From assembly GCA_026991005.1 (NCBI GenBank), contig JALXCH010000134.1, positions 1-7,641 on the forward strand: a DNA stretch of 7,641 bases. Reading direction: 5' to 3'. Below the pieces are notes generated by a model that was not told where the DNA came from, did not search any database, and saw only the letters and a program-made list of their open reading frames with translations. This document shows, one piece after another, positions 5,861-7,641 of the stretch (position 1 is the stretch's first letter; every line of letters starts with the position of its first letter). Both the position numbers and the translations under genes were made by a program. The stretch comes from Calditrichia bacterium. GTDB taxonomy: Bacteria; Calditrichota; Calditrichia; RBG-13-44-9.

Positions 5861-5884
5861 ACATCTGAACAAACATTCAGATGT
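5861..5884. promoter_or_regulatory. SmtB/ArsR-type operator
   Basis: ACATCTGAA (5861-5869) and TTCAGATGT (5876-5884) are perfect 9-bp arms around CAAACA. The core TGAACA-n4-TTCA matches the known SmtB/ZiaR-type operator. It begins directly after a -10-like TATATT and ends 14 bases before the repressor ATG. Repressor bound here would block transcription of its own gene and the efflux genes behind it. Confidence 0.92.
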
Positions 5885-5913
5885 AATATACACTCTAAAT
5901 TCCTAAAAACAAA
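5885..5913 (-). promoter_or_regulatory. probable promoter of the repressor-efflux operon
   Basis: Read on the minus strand, TATATT (5890-5885) is a good -10 box abutting the operator. A 17-base spacer leads to TTTGTT (5913-5908), a poor -35 box. The weak -35 and adjacent operator fit a repressed metal-inducible promoter. The -10 is more secure than the -35. Confidence 0.6.
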
Positions 5914-5930
5914 ATGTTTTTGATTTTGTT
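5908..5930. repeat. 8-bp inverted repeat upstream of the efflux operon promoter
   Basis: AACAAAAT (5908-5915) and ATTTTGTT (5923-5930) are perfect arms around GTTTTTG, overlapping the expected -35 region. It could be a second regulator site, but the sequence is nearly all A and T. From here to the ATPase stop at 6106 the DNA is AT-rich and I see no gene or clear terminator. Confidence 0.4.
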
Positions 5931-6105
5931 CAGTGTATTACTACGGGGTTTTCTTTTAGAGAAGCTCACAGATGCATCGACGAACCTATTCCCAATAATA
6001 AATCATTCTATCCCAAATGGATGAAGAAAAATAATTTTAATACCTTTAAATCTCCATTTCTCTGTACACTGCCAATTTCTAAGAAGGGAATTTGAATTGA
6101 ACCTT

Positions 6106-7293
6106 TCAGGAACGAGATTCATCCGGGTTAAACAGGGTGTCTAACTCGTGCCAGGGAATGACCGTTACCTCCAGTGCGGAAAAGCGTTCCTCTCCTCCAT
6201 ACACCATTATCGCCTCAACTTGATATCCATTCTCTCGCCAGGGTGTCAGTATTTTTTGAAACTGGCTGATTACCCGGGGATGAATTGACTTTCCGGATTT
6301 CACCTCAATGGCGATGACTTTTCTTCCGGATTCAATCAGAAAATCAATTTCCTGTCCCCCATGGGTTCTCCAGAAATAGAGGCTAAATGGCAATCTCCGA
6401 TTGAAAACATACTTCGCTAACTCCGCAAAAACCCAGTTCTCAAAAATTTCTCCCCGGAGCGGATGCGTTTCCAGGTGAGAAGGATGAGTAATACCTAACA
6501 GGCTGCACACAATCCCGGTATCGTAAAAGTAAACTTTGGGGGTTTTTATAATCCGTTTGCGAAAATTTTGGTGATAGGGTTCCACAAGACGAACAGTATA
6601 ACTGCTTTGCAAAATGTGCAGCCACTTTATTATTGTTTTATGATCCACTCCGATTTCGCCTGCCAGACGATTACTATTGAATAATTGACCAATTTGTCCT
6701 GCTATTAGCCGCAGAAACCGGGCAAAATTTTCCAGATTCTGAATTTGAGAAATTTGCCGTACATCTCGCTGGATGTAGGTGGCGATGTAATCCCGGTACC
6801 ATTTGTCAGGCCGTAATTGTCGGTCGAATATTGGGGGATAGGCGCCGGTGAGTAACACCTGATTTAAAGAATGATGAAGGAAGTTGCCTCGTTTTAACTC
6901 TGTAATGCTGAAAGGTAGAAGTTCCAGTATCGCCGAACGCCCCGCCAAACTTTGGGTTATTTTTGAAGTGAGTCCGAAATGCTGAGAACCGGTTAAAACA
7001 AATCGACCTGGTATGGGATGTTCATCAATCCGCACCTGAAGAAATGATAATAGCTCCGGAAGATGTTGGACTTCATCAAATATGGCTCCATTTTCATAAT
7101 TCGCCAAAAAGCCTTTCGGATCCGTTTGGAAGTATTCCCGCTGGAGGGGATCCTCAAAATTCACATAGGATAAATCGGTGAAAAAATAACGGGCCAGGGT
7201 AGTTTTTCCCGATTGCCGGGGACCGGTAATGGTAATGGCTGGATATTCCCGTCTGCAGATTGACAATTCGTTTTCAATATCCCGAGTAATCAT
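6106..7293 (-). CDS. AAA_14/DUF4143 ATPase with PD-(D/E)XK-like C-terminal domain
   Basis: This 395-residue protein belongs to the widespread AAA family with an AAA_14 domain followed by DUF4143. Walker A is GPRQSGKTT (residues 24-32), Walker B is AIFDEVQ (70-76, D73, E74) and the sensor-like segment is FVLTGSQ. DUF4143 features follow: YIQRDVRQISQIQNLENF, then a helix-turn-helix-like LAGEIGVDHKTIIKWLHIL. The C-terminus has ENWVFAELAKY, then GGQEIDFLI and AIEVKSGK, a nuclease-like E...D...ExK pattern. The cellular role of the family is poorly defined, and such genes are common in accessory regions. The start at 7293 gives the standard family N-terminus (MITRDIENEL). The frame extends to ATG 7413, but those 40 extra codons contain a perfect inverted repeat and promoter-like boxes. 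There is no ribosome site before 7293, so the message may be leaderless. The gene is AT-rich compared with the efflux genes. Confidence 0.9.
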   Translation of the reverse strand: MITRDIENELSICRREYPAITITGPRQSGKTTLARYFFTDLSYVNFEDPLQREYFQTDPKGFLANYENGAIFDEVQHLPELLSFLQVRIDEHPIPGRFVLTGSQHFGLTSKITQSLAGRSAILELLPFSITELKRGNFLHHSLNQVLLTGAYPPIFDRQLRPDKWYRDYIATYIQRDVRQISQIQNLENFARFLRLIAGQIGQLFNSNRLAGEIGVDHKTIIKWLHILQSSYTVRLVEPYHQNFRKRIIKTPKVYFYDTGIVCSLLGITHPSHLETHPLRGEIFENWVFAELAKYVFNRRLPFSLYFWRTHGGQEIDFLIESGRKVIAIEVKSGKSIHPRVISQFQKILTPWRENGYQVEAIMVYGGEERFSALEVTVIPWHELDTLFNPDESRS

Positions 7294-7299
7294 AGAGCA

Positions 7300-7328
7300 A
7301 ATATAATTTATGATATTTGGGATTGCAA
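7300..7328 (-). promoter_or_regulatory. likely promoter of the ATPase gene, near-leaderless
   Basis: Read on the minus strand, TTGCAA (7328-7323), a 17-base spacer and TATATT (7305-7300) place transcription start close to the ATG at 7293, only six bases after the -10. The longer TATATTTG also fits the Bacteroidota -7 pattern TAnnTTTG. Either reading gives almost no 5' leader, matching the lack of a Shine-Dalgarno sequence. Confidence 0.5.
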
Positions 7329-7340
7329 CTCCCAAATATC
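7312..7340. promoter_or_regulatory. perfect 11-bp inverted repeat over the ATPase promoter
   Basis: GATATTTGGGA (7312-7322) and TCCCAAATATC (7330-7340) are perfect arms with a 7-base centre, TTGCAAC, which holds the likely -35 box. This is much longer than expected by chance in 350 bases. It looks like an operator for an unknown regulator, or a hairpin if transcribed from further upstream. Confidence 0.75.
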
Positions 7341-7436
7341 GGGTAAATTGTTGATGCCGGGTTTTCTGGTTGGGGTTTTGTATCAGAATACCTGATTCGA
7401 TATGAATAGTCATGAGATATTTTATTGCCTTTTAAC

Positions 7437-7473
7437 CGCAACGTTCGCCAGGAATGCGCTAAGTTCGCAAAGA
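7437..7473. repeat. degenerate tandem intergenic repeat (CGCAAAGTTCGC-like)
   Basis: Two 17-base units at 7437-7453 and 7457-7473 agree at 13 positions around CGC-A-GTTCGC-A-GA. I recall similar CGCAAAG-rich intergenic stretches from environmental FCB-group genomes. It is noncoding. Confidence 0.55.
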
Positions 7474-7641
7474 AAAAGCGTTATTTAATCCCAAAAAGGA
7501 ATTTTCACAAAATACCGAAGAAAAATGTTGCAAACTTTGAATTTTCTTTTACGGAGCATCTCCGCAGGATAATATTAAGAAATTTGTAACGATTCTGAAA
7601 AACCATGCCCCAGTTGTTGTTTTTTCGTTGCGCTCGCAGCG
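7474..7641. other. AT-rich right end without a supported gene
   Basis: No start codon with a ribosome site and no family motif is visible on either strand. One plus frame stays open from 7541 to the edge, but it has no ATG. A CGCT-CGC-AGCG inverted repeat is cut by the window end at 7631-7641. Confidence 0.5.

Noticed and set aside
5847..5876. Ten-codon N-terminal extension of the ArsR repressor
   Set aside because: Its ATG lies within the perfect operator palindrome. The ATG at 5846 has GAGG upstream and gives the normal family start.
7294..7413. Forty-codon N-terminal extension of the ATPase
   Set aside because: It contains an 11-bp perfect inverted repeat and promoter boxes, and the family normally begins about 20 residues before Walker A, as at 7293.
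7541..7641. Open plus-strand frame at the right edge (translation includes SPQDNIKKFVTILKN)
   Set aside because: It is only about 33 codons, has no ATG or ribosome site, starts after an in-frame TGA and matches no family I recognise. A gene remnant cannot be excluded.

Overview
The window comes from a Gram-negative bacterium. A complete tripartite heavy-metal efflux layout is present: inner-membrane RND pump, periplasmic adaptor and outer-membrane factor. Start sites carry strong AGGAG/GGAGGT-type ribosome sites, which argues against a typical Bacteroidota host. The moderate GC content, the dispersed GCAAGCTTCAGCTTGC-type hairpin repeats and the CGCAAAG-like intergenic repeats suggest an environmental FCB-type lineage (Calditrichota or KSB1-like). 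That placement is an impression, not a demonstration.

The main unit reads on the minus strand from right to left. It runs from a SmtB/CadC-type ArsR repressor (5846-5478) to a small anchored or secreted protein (5470-5033), an OMF lipoprotein (4905-3541), an RND adaptor (3438-2479) and a CusA/CzcA-family pump (1576 to beyond the left edge). A perfect 9-6-9 SmtB-type operator lies directly between a -10 box and the repressor start. The likely logic is that metal binding to the repressor relieves repression, the repressor and efflux genes are expressed, and metal is pumped from the periplasm or cytoplasm across the outer membrane.

An AT-rich DUF433/DUF5615 toxin-antitoxin-like pair (1724-2422) sits on the plus strand inside this operon, between adaptor and pump. 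It separates the pump gene from the adaptor gene by about 900 bases. It has its own consensus sigma70-like promoter and a 19-bp palindrome at the divergent boundary. A possible pump promoter overlaps that palindrome. The toxin-like gene is frameshifted by one base in a T4 run: its conserved C-terminus continues in another frame.

To the right lies a minus-strand AAA_14/DUF4143 ATPase with a PD-(D/E)XK-like C-terminus (7293-6106). A perfect 11-bp inverted repeat sits over the -35 box of its likely near-leaderless promoter. The last 350 bases are AT-rich and hold only degenerate short repeats and no gene that I can support.
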